Origin: an uncultured Ruminiclostridium sp.
GTDB taxonomy: Bacteria; Bacillota; Clostridia; Oscillospirales; Ruminococcaceae
Reading direction: 5' to 3'
NCBI GenBank assembly: GCA_949878745.1
Contig: CATLBH010000013.1
Coordinates: 1 to 59,547 of the forward strand
Length of the DNA: 59,547 bases
Part shown: positions 1 to 8,075 of the stretch, piece after piece
Position numbering within the stretch: position 1 is the first letter of the stretch
Layout of the letters: every line of letters starts with the position of its first letter
The notes under the pieces: generated by a model
The model's input: the letters and a program-made list of their open reading frames with translations, nothing else
Database searches by the model: none
Told to the model about the DNA's origin: nothing
Translations under genes and position numbers: made by a program

Positions 1-180
1 CTGCGTTTCGTCATTTGCTTTGCTGTCGGCGCGTCCTTGCGCCGACTTTGGGCAAATGACCGAACACCTCGTGTGTTAAAATTTCTTGACTTGCGACAGC
101 AAGTCGGCGAAATTTTGCCTTGTCCTCGACAAAATCTGCTCGAAAATCCACGCACCATTCCTATGTGGACAGGTTCTTAT
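1..180 (-). repeat. Miniature element family 1 (copy 1, cut by window edge)
   Basis: Reverse-orientation copy of the element seen whole at 4841-5076. Its terminal inverted repeat (CCTATGTGGACAGGTTCTTA) ends at about 179, and its other end lies outside the window. It is inserted inside an IS3-type orfA, whose reading frame runs straight into it. No transposase of its own is visible, so it is a non-autonomous, MITE-like element. Confidence 0.85.
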
Positions 181-396
181 TTGCGCTTGAAGCTGCTGTG
201 CCAGATTAAGCGATTCCTCCGGTGAACATGTTCCCGATCCGGTGTCTATTTCCCCGGTTTTTGCCTTTCGCAGCCACATTCCCAATGTCCCCTTCGGTAT
301 TCCAAGCTCATCAGCGGCACTTTTGTTTCCGATTTCCTTTGCCAACTTTACTGCTTGCTTCTTGAATTCCTCATCATATTGTTTTACTGTTCCCAT
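76..396 (-). pseudogene. IS3-type transposase OrfA, truncated by a miniature element
   Basis: The N-terminal part (MGTVKQYDEEFKKQAV...) is the helix-turn-helix DNA-binding subunit of IS3-family transposases (transposase_8-like): recognition helix NKSAADELGIPKGTLGMWLR followed by a short linker. After residue ~70 (NLAQQLQAQ) the frame enters the repeat at 1-180 and ends there, so the leucine-zipper end and the catalytic OrfB (DDE) are absent from the window. The start at 396 is chosen because GAGGAG lies 10 nt upstream; an in-frame ATG at 405 has no good site. A complete promoter precedes it (419-448). It is a dead IS fragment. Confidence 0.8.
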
Positions 397-418
397 TTTT
401 AACACACTCCTCTTTTTT

Positions 419-448
419 ATTATACTTTGTATGTTTTAAATATGTCAA
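419..448 (-). promoter_or_regulatory. Sigma-A promoter of IS3 orfA
   Basis: On the minus strand TTGACA (443-448) and TATAAT (419-424) are separated by 18 nt, followed by the GAGGAG ribosome site of orfA. Both hexamers match consensus. Confidence 0.7.
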
Positions 449-488
449 GTTTTATTATACAGTATCAGAGAAAGTTTTGAATGTTTGA

Positions 489-517
489 TTGACAAAAATT
501 TGCAAAAATGATATACT
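489..517 (+). promoter_or_regulatory. Sigma-A promoter of the integrase remnant
   Basis: TTGACA (489-494), 17-nt spacer, TATACT (512-517), followed by an AAAGGAG ribosome site 8 nt before the ATG at 563. Confidence 0.65.
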
Positions 518-562
518 TATTATATGCGTCAAACTCTTTTATTCAATAAAGGAGTTGATCTA

Positions 563-990
563 ATGGGAACGGATCTGAAAGGCAAAAATTTAGGCGTGGG
601 AATAAAGGAAGGACGGTAAATATACTGCAAGATTTACCAACCGTTTTGGAAAACGAGCAGAAAAATACTTTGACATTGTATCAGAAGCAAAAAAATAGTT
701 AACAGAAGCCAGATATGAGAATGTACACAATAATGCTGAACTGTCAAATGGCACTTGATGAAGCGCTGTATCATTTGGCAGACAAAGCCGGTATAAAACG
801 TTTTTCTATGCACACCTTACGTCATACCTTTACCACGAGAGCAATCGAAGCCAATATGAACCCAAAGACCCTTCAAGTAATACTCGGTCATTCCGATGTC
901 AGTATTACAATGAATTTATATGTTTATGTAACAGAAGACGAAAAAATAAAGCAAATGAAAAAGGTTGAAGAGGCGATTTGTATAGGATAA
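563..990 (+). pseudogene. Tyrosine integrase, multiply broken
   Basis: Remnant of a Tn916/ICE-type tyrosine recombinase. It starts MGTDLKGKNLGVGIKEGR, stops at 617, and the homologous frame resumes at 615 as GKYTARFTNRFGKRAEKYFD, the N-terminal DNA-binding domain typical of these integrases. That frame then meets a TAG (a Trp in KK-W-LTEA in relatives). The C-terminal catalytic part continues in another frame from ~733: HTLRH box, LGHSDVSITMNLY with the nucleophilic Tyr, and a VTEDEKIKQMKK tail. The central core-binding domain and first catalytic Arg region are deleted. It cannot be functional; it marks a decayed integrative element beside tsaD. Confidence 0.82.
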
Positions 991-1069
991 ATCATACTTG
1001 TGCGGAATTGATGCGGAAGCCTTACGAAAACACCAAAAAACATTGATAATAAAGGAAACCTGAAAAATT

Positions 1070-2068
1070 ATGAAAATACTCGCGATAGAATCCTCCTGCG
1101 ACGAAACAGCCTGCGCTTTAGTGGAAGACGGCAGGACGGTAATTTCCAGCGTCGTAGCTACACAAATAGACGAACATAAGCTTTACGGCGGAGTCGTACC
1201 CGAAATAGCTTCAAGAAGACACTGCGAAAATATAGTCGGCGTATGCGATGAAGCGCTTAAACAAGCGAGGCTTGAGCTTTCCCAATGTGACGCGGTTGCC
1301 GTAACTTATGCTCCCGGACTTATCGGTGCGCTGCTTGTGGGCGTAAATTTTGCGAAAAGCCTTGCTTTGGCAGCAAATATACCGCTCATTCCAGTGCATC
1401 ATATAAAAGGTCACATAGCCGCCAACTATATAGCACACAGCGAGCTTGAACCGCCTTATTTATGCCTTGTGGCAAGCGGAGGACATTCCCATATCATTAA
1501 GGTAAAGGACTATACGGAGTTTGAAACCATTGGCAAGACTCTTGACGACGCGGCGGGAGAAGCGTTTGACAAAGCGGCGCGCTCTATGGGTTTTCCCTAC
1601 CCCGGAGGGATTCACGTTGATAAAGCCTCAAAGCTTGGCGACGACAAACGCTATAAGCTGCCCATACCTAAAACGGAAAATCCCTACGATTTCAGCTTTT
1701 CGGGACTTAAAACCGCCGTTATAAACCTTGTTCACAACGCCGAACAAAAAGGGGAGGAAATAAACGTTAACGACCTCGCGGCCGCCTTTCAGCACACCGT
1801 TTGCGGTATACTCACCTCAAAATTCATCAAAGCCGCTCTGGACAACGGTTACAAAACAATAGCCTTGGCGGGGGGAGTCGCCGCCAACAGCGGTCTCAGA
1901 AACGCGCTGACCGAACAGGCCAAGCTGCACGGTATGAAGCTGTATATTCCCCCCGTATCCCTATGCGGAGACAACGCCGCCATGATCGGAAGTCAGGCTT
2001 ATTACGAATACCTTGCGGGAAACATTGCCGACAGCTCATTGAACGCGGTGGCAAGTCTAAAGCTTTAA
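1070..2068 (+). CDS. tsaD: tRNA N6-adenosine threonylcarbamoyltransferase TsaD
   Basis: Transfers the threonylcarbamoyl group from TC-AMP to A37 of ANN-decoding tRNAs (t6A), working with TsaB and TsaE, which are not in this window. At 332 aa it is of usual length. It opens with the ASKHA-fold signature MKILAIESSCDET, has the metal-binding HHIKGH motif at residues 110-115, SGGHSHI at about 136, and SLCGDNAAMIG near residue 300, which holds the conserved metal-binding Asp. AAAGGAAA lies upstream of the ATG. It stands alone between integrase debris and a hairpin plus repeats, and is read opposite to the mutS2 cluster. Essential in most bacteria; identification is secure. Confidence 0.97.
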   Translation: MKILAIESSCDETACALVEDGRTVISSVVATQIDEHKLYGGVVPEIASRRHCENIVGVCDEALKQARLELSQCDAVAVTYAPGLIGALLVGVNFAKSLALAANIPLIPVHHIKGHIAANYIAHSELEPPYLCLVASGGHSHIIKVKDYTEFETIGKTLDDAAGEAFDKAARSMGFPYPGGIHVDKASKLGDDKRYKLPIPKTENPYDFSFSGLKTAVINLVHNAEQKGEEINVNDLAAAFQHTVCGILTSKFIKAALDNGYKTIALAGGVAANSGLRNALTEQAKLHGMKLYIPPVSLCGDNAAMIGSQAYYEYLAGNIADSSLNAVASLKL

Positions 2069-2073
2069 AATTC

Positions 2074-2108
2074 AAGAACCTGTATTCCCACTGAACACAG
2101 GTTCTTAT
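2074..2108 (+). terminator. Hairpin after tsaD
   Basis: Inverted repeat AAGAACCTGT (2074-2083) / ACAGGTTCTT (2097-2106) six bases after the tsaD stop. The arms equal the terminal inverted repeat of miniature family 1, so this may be a collapsed copy of that element that now serves as a terminator. Confidence 0.5.
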
Positions 2109-2211
2109 ACTGATTTTTAATCAATCTGTTGACAAACAGATTGATTAAAAATCACGCCCAAAGCACTATTTGCAAATCATTCCGAGTTTTATTTTGTTGC
2201 AAATAGTATTA
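2105..2211. repeat. Two-hairpin repeat family 2 (copy C)
   Basis: Two consecutive perfect hairpins between TTATACTGAT and TAGTATTA ends: GATTTTTAATCAATCTG pairs with its complement (17 bp), then linker ACGCCCAAAGCAC, then ACTATTTGCAA pairs with TTGCAAATAGT. Ends and linker match the other copies, but both stem sequences are different. It abuts a family-1 element at 2209. Confidence 0.7.
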
Positions 2212-2392
2212 GAAACTGCCCAATAGGAATGATGTGCGGATTTTCGAGCATACTTTGTTGATGACAAGGCAAAAATCCGCAGGCGAGCAGCTTACGCGAT
2301 AGGCCCGTCAAGGATTTTTAACACACGATGTGTTAGTCAGCGGCAAAATATGCGAAAAGACGTGCGCCAATTCCTATCGGAACAGTTTCTTA
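2209..2392 (+). repeat. Miniature element family 1 (divergent copy 2)
   Basis: Starts TTAGAAACTGCCCAATAGGA and ends CCTATCGGAACAGTTTCTTA, giving imperfect terminal inverted repeats. It shares GGATTTTCGAGCA, TTTAACACACGA-TGTGTTAG and GCGAAAAGACG blocks with the full copy at 4841-5076. It ends 2 bp beyond the mutS2 stop. Together with copy C it fills the 2069-2394 gap; no gene is visible there. Confidence 0.7.
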
Positions 2393-2394
2393 AA

Positions 2395-4773
2395 TTATTT
2401 CAGCTCTACCACCGTAACCCCCGCTTCACCTTCTCCGTAAACACCGAGACGGTAACTTTTAACAAATTTGCACTGCTTAAGATAACGGTGCACCGCTTCT
2501 CTTAAAACGCCGGTTCCCTTTCCGTGGATAATGGTGACTATTTTAAGGCCGCTGAGGATACAGCCGTCCAAAAAACTCTCTACATCCATAACGCCTTCGT
2601 CGGCGGTCTTTCCTCTTATGTCCACCTCCATTCCGGAACTTCTGGTGGCGTTGGATTGAATTTGTTTTTTAACACTTCCCTTTACCGGAGCGGAAGTGTT
2701 TTTCTTTTCTTCCTCCAATTTCAAATTGCTTACGTTGGTTTTTGTTCTGAGTATTCCCACCATTACGAAGCAATTTCCAGAACTGTCCGGCAAAGAAACC
2801 AAAGTTCCCGCCTTGTCGATATCGTTAAGTCTTACTTTGTCGTTCAGCTTCAGCGGACGCGGTAGCTTATAATTTTCGGTTTTTCTCTCGGAAACGGGAT
2901 TGGCGGTATCGTACATTCTATTCAAAGCGGTATTTACTTTTGAACGTGAGCTCTTGACCTTTTCCGCGAAATCCGCCGCTTCCTTTTCCTTGCGCAGCTT
3001 TTCAAGATTTTCCATAAGAAGGTCGGCTTCAAAACGCACCTCTTCCACAATGCTCATCGCCTTTTCACGCGCCTTTGAAATTTCAAATTCCTTGGCTTTT
3101 TCCGCTTCGAGTCTTTCCTTCTCCATCTGTTCCGTAAGCTGTTTGGTTTTTTGCTTTTCATCGGAAATATCCGCCTTTAACCGCTCAAGTTCCTGTCTCG
3201 ATTTTTCCAAATCCTCAACTACCCGCTCAAAATGCTTATTTTCATCGCTGACAAGCGCTTCGGCGCTCTTGATTATGTCCTCGCTCATTCCAAGACGTTT
3301 AACAATAGCGAAGGCGTTGGATTTTCCCGGAACGCCGATTATAAGCTTATATGTGGGTTTTAATGTCGCTACGTCGAATTCGCAGCAGGCGTTTTCAACT
3401 CCCTCCTCTTCAAGAGCGAACATTTTCACTTCCTGATAGTGGGTGGTGGCTATTATAAAACAGCCGTTATTTTTCAGAGTTTTCAGAACAGAAACAGCCA
3501 GCGCCGCGCCCTCTACAGGATCCGTACCGGAACCGAGCTCGTCCAGAAGGATCAGGGACTTTGAACCGCAGCTTTTCAAAATGCTGATTATATTATTCAT
3601 ATGAGAGGAAAAGGTGGACAGGCTTTGCTCGATACTTTGCTCGTCGCCTATGTCAACACGTATGTCAGAAAAAATTCCGACCTTGCTTCCGTCCGAAGCG
3701 GGTATCATAAGGCCGCACATCGCCATAAGGGTAAGAAGTCCCGCCGTTTTTACGGAAACGGTCTTTCCGCCGGTATTGGGGCCGGTGATAATAAGACAGC
3801 TGTAATTTGTCCCAAGTTCAATTGTAACGGGGACGGCGGTATCTCTGTCAAGAAGAGGATGCCTGGCTTTGTTCAAAAACAGCATAGGCTGCTCCGTAAG
3901 CTCGGGAGCGGAAGCTTTCATCTTCGCTCCGAGATTGGCTTTAGCGAAGAAAAGCTCCAATTTCATTGCGTTTTCATAACCCGTTTTTATATCCTCCGCC
4001 CGCTCGCCCGCTCTTTCGCTTAGGCTCCTGATTATGCGCTCGATTTCAGCCTGTTCTTGGGCTTCCAGAACGCGTATCTCATTATTCGCCTCCACAACGC
4101 TTATTGGCTCGATAAACAAAGTTGCTCCGCTGGAGGAAACGTCGTGGACAAGGCCGTTGATTTCGCTTTTGTGCTCGACCTTTACCGGAACGACAAAGCG
4201 GCCGTCGCGCTGGGTTATCAGGCTTTCCTGAAGATATTTCTGGGTATCCTTACTTTTTATCAGCTTGTTAAGCTGCTCCCTTATATTAGCGCCTTGACGC
4301 GCGATAGAGCGGCGTATACGGGATAGCTCCGGGCTGGCACTGTCGGAAATCTCTTCCTCCGATACAATGGCGTTGGCAATGGCGTCCTCTAAGCTTTTAT
4401 CGGGAACAAGGAGCTCGAAATACTCGTTAAGGCTGCTTTCCATCCCCGAACACTGTGAATACCAGGAACAAAGCCCGGATATTTCCCTTAACACAGCCGC
4501 CACGTCCAACAGCTCCCTTAGGGAAAGCACTGCTCCGTCCGACGCTCTCTTTACGCTTCCGCAGACATTTTTTATATTACCGAAACGCGGCGTACCGAAT
4601 TTGCCCGACAAAACAAAAGCGTCGTCGGTTTTGCGAAGCAGATTTCCGCATTCCTCCAAATCAAAAACGGGGTCGATCTTAAGACACCGTTCCTTGCATT
4701 CATCGCTCCACGCTTCCTCGGAAAGAAGCGCGAGAACCTTATCAAGCTCTAATTTTCTGTATTCTTTTTTCAT
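2395..4773 (-). CDS. mutS2: Endonuclease MutS2
   Basis: MutS-family ATPase without the mismatch-recognition domain; in Firmicutes it acts on recombination intermediates and on collided ribosomes. It has a MutS III/core region, a P-loop ATPase with GPNTGGKT around residue 330, the LLDELGSGTDP Walker B, a long charged coiled coil (about 500-610), and a C-terminal Smr nuclease domain with VDIRGKTADE and HGKGTG. The start at 4773 (MKKEYRKLELDKVL) gives 792 aa, close to the usual ~785; an upstream in-frame ATG at 4815 adds 14 residues and neither has a strong ribosome site. It lies downstream of recO, separated by a family-1 element at 4841-5076. Confidence 0.95.
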   Translation of the reverse strand: MKKEYRKLELDKVLALLSEEAWSDECKERCLKIDPVFDLEECGNLLRKTDDAFVLSGKFGTPRFGNIKNVCGSVKRASDGAVLSLRELLDVAAVLREISGLCSWYSQCSGMESSLNEYFELLVPDKSLEDAIANAIVSEEEISDSASPELSRIRRSIARQGANIREQLNKLIKSKDTQKYLQESLITQRDGRFVVPVKVEHKSEINGLVHDVSSSGATLFIEPISVVEANNEIRVLEAQEQAEIERIIRSLSERAGERAEDIKTGYENAMKLELFFAKANLGAKMKASAPELTEQPMLFLNKARHPLLDRDTAVPVTIELGTNYSCLIITGPNTGGKTVSVKTAGLLTLMAMCGLMIPASDGSKVGIFSDIRVDIGDEQSIEQSLSTFSSHMNNIISILKSCGSKSLILLDELGSGTDPVEGAALAVSVLKTLKNNGCFIIATTHYQEVKMFALEEEGVENACCEFDVATLKPTYKLIIGVPGKSNAFAIVKRLGMSEDIIKSAEALVSDENKHFERVVEDLEKSRQELERLKADISDEKQKTKQLTEQMEKERLEAEKAKEFEISKAREKAMSIVEEVRFEADLLMENLEKLRKEKEAADFAEKVKSSRSKVNTALNRMYDTANPVSERKTENYKLPRPLKLNDKVRLNDIDKAGTLVSLPDSSGNCFVMVGILRTKTNVSNLKLEEEKKNTSAPVKGSVKKQIQSNATRSSGMEVDIRGKTADEGVMDVESFLDGCILSGLKIVTIIHGKGTGVLREAVHRYLKQCKFVKSYRLGVYGEGEAGVTVVELK

Positions 4774-4840
4774 TTTTTGACCGTACCTTTTCTTAAACAG
4801 TCTAATACTATCCATTTAAAACTGTTTCTATCCTAAATTT

Positions 4841-5076
4841 TTAGAACCTGTCCACATAGGAATGGTGCGTGGATTTTCGAGCAGATTTTGTCGAGGACAA
4901 GGCAAAATTTCGCCGGCTTGCTGTCGCAGGTCAAGAAATTTTAACACACGAGGTGTTCGGTCATTTGCCCAAAGTCGGCGCAAGGACGCGCCGACAGCAA
5001 AGCAAATGACGAAACGCAGTCATCGGCAAAATCTGCCGAAAAGACGCGTCCAATTCCTATGTGGACAGGTTCTTAT
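4841..5076 (+). repeat. Miniature element family 1 (complete copy 3)
   Basis: About 235 bp, non-coding, bounded by terminal inverted repeats TTAGAACCTGTCCACATAGG and CCTATGTGGACAGGTTCTTA, with internal palindromes (GTCGGCGCAAGGACGCGCCGAC). It is flanked by T/A-rich DNA, with TA at both outer ends, compatible with TA-targeting (IS630/Tc1-like) mobilisation, which is inference. Its right end encodes the last codons and stop of recO. Confidence 0.88.
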
Positions 5077-5809
5077 AATATTCCAATGTTTTAAAGCTTC
5101 TTCCCAGCTGAGACAGCAGATAATCCTCCGCCAAAAACGAAAATTCCTCCCGCGTTTCCCCCTTGAGAGTAAAACCGTATACTTTTTCCGACGGCGAATA
5201 CAGCACAAACCGCATTGTGTGCAATAGATCGGGCAAAAGCGCCTTAAGCTCTTCATCTTCCTCCGACTCTTCCAGGCATTCTTCGCATATCAGATTGTTT
5301 TTCTCCAAAGAAAAAAGCATATCTCCGTTCAGATAACGCCCGCACCCGCGGCAGGCTCTCAGATCGGGCGGAAAACCCAGCATTGCGGCGATTCTGAACT
5401 CAAAGGCTCCCTTTATTATTTCACAGTCCGCATTTTCCTTTTCAAGCTTATAAAGCGTTATCGCAAAAAAACGCAGGATATCCTCTCCGCTTTGTTCGGC
5501 GGCGGAGGTGTATTTTATTATGTCGGCAAAATATACGGCAAGGCTGAATTTTTTAAGATCGGAGGAAAGGCCGAAAAAGCTGCATTTAGGTTCGGCGCTG
5601 TTGACGGAATAATGAAGATTTGTCTTGTTGAAGCAAAATTTCGAATAAGAAAACAAGCCCACGGAAGAAGCGTTTTTGCTGTTCACCTTTTTTACTCCGT
5701 GAGCGGTCGCCTCAATGACTCCGTATTTATCCGTCAGAACATCTAAAAAACAGTTGTTTTCCCCTATGTCCCGCTTCCCTATAACTATCCCCTCAACGGT
5801 AACAAGCAT
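5057..5809 (-). CDS. recO: DNA repair protein RecO
   Basis: RecFOR-pathway mediator that anneals ssDNA and loads RecA. It has an N-terminal OB fold (MLVTVEGIVIGKRDIGENN), a helical middle, and a zinc-binding pair CRGCG / CEECLEE around residues 147-180. At 250 aa it is typical. Its ATG overlaps the era stop codon, indicating translational coupling. The last five codons (KNLST) and the TAG stop are made by the terminal inverted repeat of the element at 4841-5076, so the native C-terminus was replaced when the element inserted. The core looks intact and the protein is probably functional. Confidence 0.94.
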   Translation of the reverse strand: MLVTVEGIVIGKRDIGENNCFLDVLTDKYGVIEATAHGVKKVNSKNASSVGLFSYSKFCFNKTNLHYSVNSAEPKCSFFGLSSDLKKFSLAVYFADIIKYTSAAEQSGEDILRFFAITLYKLEKENADCEIIKGAFEFRIAAMLGFPPDLRACRGCGRYLNGDMLFSLEKNNLICEECLEESEEDEELKALLPDLLHTMRFVLYSPSEKVYGFTLKGETREEFSFLAEDYLLSQLGRSFKTLEYYKNLST

Positions 5810-6714
5810 CAGTCCTCCGCTCCCAATCCCATTTCAAGAATAAAAGCCTCTTTGTTGCGCCAATCCTCCTTTACCTTTACCCATATTTTTATATTTACCT
5901 TTGTTTCAAAATAATCCTCTAAATCGGCTCTGGCTATGGTTCCTATTTTTTTGAGCATTGCCCCCTGCCTGCCTATAAGCATACCCTTATGAGAAGCCTT
6001 TTCGCATATTATTACCACCCCAAGATCCACGATATTCTCGCCCCTGTTGGTTTTTGTCTCTTCAAGGCTTTCTATTTGTACCGCCACCCCGTGAGGAATT
6101 TCCTCCCACATTGTGCGGAGTATTTTTTCCCTCACTATTTCGGCCAGCCATATTTTTTCGGGCTGATCCGTAGGAAGATCATCGGGGAAATAATGTGGCG
6201 CTTCTTTGGCGAACTTGTCCACCGCGGGTAAAATCAACTCGGTATTTACACGGTTTCTAACGCTTATGGGAATAATTTCCGAAAAATCGTACAGCTTTGA
6301 AAGTCTGTCGATTACCGATAAAAGCTCGGATTTATCCTTTAAAAGATCCACCTTATTTATCAGCAGTATAACATTGAGTTTTCTTGATCTGAAGCTTTCT
6401 ATAAGCTCCTCTTCCGTTTTAGAAATCCTTTTTGTGGCGTCCGTCATCAAAATGGCAACGTCTACGTCCTCCATACTGTTTTTTACGGACTTTATCATTT
6501 CCTCCGAAAGCTTGGTTCTCGGCCTGTGCATACCCGGAGTGTCTATAAAAACATACTGAGTATCGCCCTTGGTGAGAATTCCGTTGATTTTTGTACGGGT
6601 GGTCTGAGGCTTTTCGCTGACAATAGCCACCTTTTCTCCCACAAGCAGATTCATAAGGGAGGATTTGCCCGCGTTGGGACGACCCGTTATCGCAATAAAA
6701 GCTGATTTAGTCAT
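5809..6714 (-). CDS. era: GTPase Era
   Basis: Ribosome-assembly GTPase that binds the 3' end of 16S rRNA. G1 GRPNAGKSS (about 11-19), G3 DTPGM near 60, G4 NKVD near 120, and a C-terminal KH domain ending IWVKVKEDWRN. At 301 aa it is of standard length. It overlaps dgkA by 8 bp upstream and recO by 1 bp downstream, within the classic clostridial ybeY-dgkA-era-recO operon. Confidence 0.98.
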   Translation of the reverse strand: MTKSAFIAITGRPNAGKSSLMNLLVGEKVAIVSEKPQTTRTKINGILTKGDTQYVFIDTPGMHRPRTKLSEEMIKSVKNSMEDVDVAILMTDATKRISKTEEELIESFRSRKLNVILLINKVDLLKDKSELLSVIDRLSKLYDFSEIIPISVRNRVNTELILPAVDKFAKEAPHYFPDDLPTDQPEKIWLAEIVREKILRTMWEEIPHGVAVQIESLEETKTNRGENIVDLGVVIICEKASHKGMLIGRQGAMLKKIGTIARADLEDYFETKVNIKIWVKVKEDWRNKEAFILEMGLGAED

Positions 6715-7192
6715 TATTTATCTTTCCTTTAATATTCCTTCTTTTTCCGGAGGTAACAAATACCACCGCGATTGCGGAAAACCCGATAAACATAAGCAAA
6801 TTTGTCCATTCGCCAAGAAACAGCAAAATAAGCTTAATACGCTCTATGTCAAAAAACAGCACAGCGCCCACTGCCATGGCCATAATCGCCGACAAAAGCA
6901 CCGCTCCCGCCGCCGCGTCCTTCGCCACCTTCGCCAAGGGGCTGTATTTCGGGGAAACCTTGTCCACGATAACCTCAATGGAAGTATTCAAAATCTCAAA
7001 TATCATCACGAGAGCGCAGGTTATAATCAATAAGACGATCTCTGTTTTCGTAAAATCGTAAAAAACCGAAAAGAAAGCCACATACAGTACTACAACCATA
7101 TGTATCCTCATATTTCTTTCATGCCACATTACAAAAGAAATTCCCTTAAATGCGCATTTAAAGCTGTTTATCAGACTGAAACGCTTCTCCAT
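6707..7192 (-). CDS. dgkA: Diacylglycerol/undecaprenol kinase DgkA
   Basis: Small membrane kinase that, in Gram-positives, phosphorylates undecaprenol to recycle the peptidoglycan lipid carrier. It shows the active-site helix EILNTSIEVIVDKVSP (Glu and Asn ligands), KDAAAGAVL, and three core membrane segments. At 161 aa it is longer than the usual 120-140: an extra hydrophobic segment (about 125-148) and a basic tail follow. The 3' end overlaps era. Confidence 0.92.
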   Translation of the reverse strand: MEKRFSLINSFKCAFKGISFVMWHERNMRIHMVVVLYVAFFSVFYDFTKTEIVLLIITCALVMIFEILNTSIEVIVDKVSPKYSPLAKVAKDAAAGAVLLSAIMAMAVGAVLFFDIERIKLILLFLGEWTNLLMFIGFSAIAVVFVTSGKRRNIKGKINND

Positions 7193-7214
7193 TCAAAACC
7201 TCGTTTTTGCCCGT

Positions 7215-7793
7215 TTATCGGTATATGCCAAGTCGCCTCAGCACCCTTTCCTGTTTGTCGAACATTATTTTTTCCTCTTCCGCGCTTATCTCATGATCGT
7301 ATCCGAGAAGATGGAACATCGAATGAGTGGCGAGAAAGCACATTTCCCTTTCAAAAGAGTGGCCGTACTCCCTCGCCTGTTCCCTTGCCCTTTCCGCCGA
7401 AATCACTATATCGCCGAGAATAACACGGCCGGTTTCCGGATCCACGTCAAACTCGTCCTCTTCGCTCATGGGAAAAGAAAGAACATCGGTTACATAATTC
7501 TTTCCGCGATACTCCGCGTTAAGCTCTTTTATTTCCCCGTTTGTAACCGTGGTTAACGAAACCTCGGCCTTTTCCGTTATGCCCTCTTCTTCGAGAGCGG
7601 CCTTGCAGCAGCTTTTTATTTTTTTCAGCAGGGACAGAGAAAGCTCCGACTTTGCGCTGTCGGACAGAATAAGCCTTACCTTTTCTTTTTCGCGAAAGCT
7701 GTGTATCAGGGAGCAAGCCGAATATACAAGCACTCCCGTCCATATGGCAATCTTAAAAAGATTTATTATTTTTTCGGCGTCGCCTTTTTTCAT
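7215..7793 (-). CDS. ybeY: Endoribonuclease YbeY with N-terminal membrane segment
   Basis: Zinc-dependent endoribonuclease for 16S rRNA maturation and ribosome quality control. The metal motif is HSMFHLLGYDH (three His), with YRGKNYVTDVLSFPM and GDIVISAERA upstream, as in the family. The protein starts with about 35 extra residues before the normal N-terminus (KVRLILSDSA), including a hydrophobic stretch IAIWTGVLVYSACSLI, predicting a single membrane anchor; canonical YbeY is soluble. The start at 7793 is preferred because AAAGGCGG lies about 7 nt upstream; a start at 7826 is possible. First gene of the leftward operon. Confidence 0.92.
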   Translation of the reverse strand: MKKGDAEKIINLFKIAIWTGVLVYSACSLIHSFREKEKVRLILSDSAKSELSLSLLKKIKSCCKAALEEEGITEKAEVSLTTVTNGEIKELNAEYRGKNYVTDVLSFPMSEEDEFDVDPETGRVILGDIVISAERAREQAREYGHSFEREMCFLATHSMFHLLGYDHEISAEEEKIMFDKQERVLRRLGIYR

Positions 7794-7860
7794 TTTTACA
7801 GTCCGCCTTTCTGCGAAAGGCACCAATGCGGTTATGAAAAGGTGCTTTCGCTAAAATGTT

Positions 7861-8075
7861 CAATATTGATATAATGCAGTTGAGGGAAACGGTCAACCAC
7901 AGAAACCGAGGAGGAAAATGGCGGGGCTGAATAGCGGCACCCCCGCATTTTATATGGTTCGGTTTTCCGTTAAAGCATCAATGAATGGCGCAAATAAGCA
8001 GCCCGCAAACTTATCTCTTTCAAATCAACTCGATTTTGCCGGAAAACCGGTCAATGCCGTTATATTGGAGGTATG
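7861..8075 (+). mobile_element. Putative left end of an IS110-family element (possible bridge-RNA region)
   Basis: Non-coding stretch directly upstream of an IS110 transposase remnant. It holds TATAAT (7870-7875) without a nearby -35, a GTTGA/TCAAC hairpin (7879-7897), and GCGGGG/CCCCGC (7921-7946). In studied IS110 elements the left end carries the -10 box and the bridge RNA, and the -35 is supplied by the right end in the circular form; applying that here is inference. A 55-codon ORF at 7918-8085 resembles nothing known. Confidence 0.4.
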
